Assembly: GCA_905235615.1 (NCBI GenBank)
Contig: CAJOMB010000025.1
Span: forward strand, 1 to 14,408
Source of the DNA: an uncultured Bacteroidales bacterium
Lineage (GTDB): Bacteria; Bacteroidota; Bacteroidia; Bacteroidales; UBA932
DNA: 14,408 nt
Direction of reading: 5' to 3'
This document shows positions 14,112 through 14,408 of this stretch, piece by piece (positions within the stretch are counted from its first letter, which is position 1; each line of letters starts with the position of its first letter). The position numbers were made by a program, and so were the translations under genes. The notes beneath the pieces are model-generated. The model worked only from the letters and a program-made list of their open reading frames with translations, did no database searches and had not been told where the DNA came from.

Positions 14112-14408
14112 ATGGCCAATCCCGTCCGCATACACAGGAAAGAGCCGGTGGGCATGGATGCCTTAGTGAAGGAGTATATCAAATCCATGAAACTGGCCGT
14201 GGGGCTCAATACCCAGCGCATCTTCGCCGCCTGGGACGCCTGCTCCGGCGCGGCTCCCTTTACCCTCAAGCGCTTTTTCCGCGGGGGAAAACTCTATATT
14301 ACGCTGTCTTCTTCCGCGATTCGCAGCCAGCTCTATTTCCAGAAGGACGAGCTTGTGAAAAAGATGAACGCCTTTCTGTCTCAGGATGAGCTGTTTACGC
14401 AAGACAAC
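14112..14408 (+). CDS. DUF721/DciA-like protein, cut by the window end
   Basis: The open frame runs from ATG at 14112 to the window end (99 codons, no stop), so the 3' end is missing. The segment WDACSGAAPFTLKRFFRGGKLYITLSSS... continuing to AIRSQLYFQKDELVKKMNAFL is the DUF721 core: a W-x-x-x-C/G-x-x-x-x-x-T pattern followed by a LYI-x-L-x-SS-x strand and the QLYFQK helix. Members include DciA, the replicative helicase operator of bacteria that lack DnaC. Small DUF721 proteins in Bacteroidetes are about 95-105 residues, so very little is missing. It sits 5 bases after recF, the arrangement I recall from other Bacteroidales. Confidence 0.88.
   Translation, partial: MANPVRIHRKEPVGMDALVKEYIKSMKLAVGLNTQRIFAAWDACSGAAPFTLKRFFRGGKLYITLSSSAIRSQLYFQKDELVKKMNAFLSQDELFTQDN

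Noticed and set aside
1..14408. tRNA, rRNA, riboswitch, phage or conjugative genes
   Set aside because: Nothing with these signatures was recognised on either strand. Gaps between genes are short and accounted for by repeats or promoters.

Overview
The window looks like chromosomal DNA from a Bacteroidales bacterium with fairly high GC content, probably an uncultured gut lineage. The reasons are protein-level resemblance to Bacteroides-type uronate enzymes, near absence of Shine-Dalgarno sequences, promoter elements of the Bacteroidetes TAnnTTTG type, and the order TPR protein / recF / DUF721. The genus is not determinable from the sequence alone.

Bases 1-9440 (plus strand) carry a hexuronate (pectin or glucuronan sugar) catabolic cluster: uxaC, uxaA, uxaB, an ExuT-like MFS transporter, kduD, a GatC/SgcC-type PTS EIIC-like permease, and kduI. 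Two routes meet at 2-keto-3-deoxygluconate (KDG). Galacturonate is converted by UxaC, UxaB and UxaA. Unsaturated uronates left by polysaccharide lyases are converted by KduI and KduD. KDG kinase and KDPG aldolase are not in the window.

Bases 9437-12948 (minus strand) hold a tight set read in the order TPR membrane protein, YebC-family protein, lipoprotein esterase, GT4 glycosyltransferase. Bases 13033-14408 (plus strand) hold recF and a DUF721/DciA-like gene cut by the window end. The two sets diverge from an 84-bp AT-rich region with overlapping promoter elements. The uronate cluster and the minus-strand set converge with overlapping stop codons.

Two things stand out. First, the permease and kduI overlap by 17 nt; kduI has a clear signal peptide and intact metal ligands, and the permease has no PTS partner genes nearby. 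This suggests periplasmic isomerisation of the unsaturated-uronate product followed by import of the isomer for KduD. That is inference and not something I know to be described. Second, the uronate cluster is full of short dispersed palindromic repeats. One forms the whole 5' leader of uxaA, two sit in frame inside uxaA, one sits in frame inside exuT, one fills the uxaB-exuT gap, and a different MITE-like hairpin fills the kduD-permease gap. None were seen from 7145 onward.
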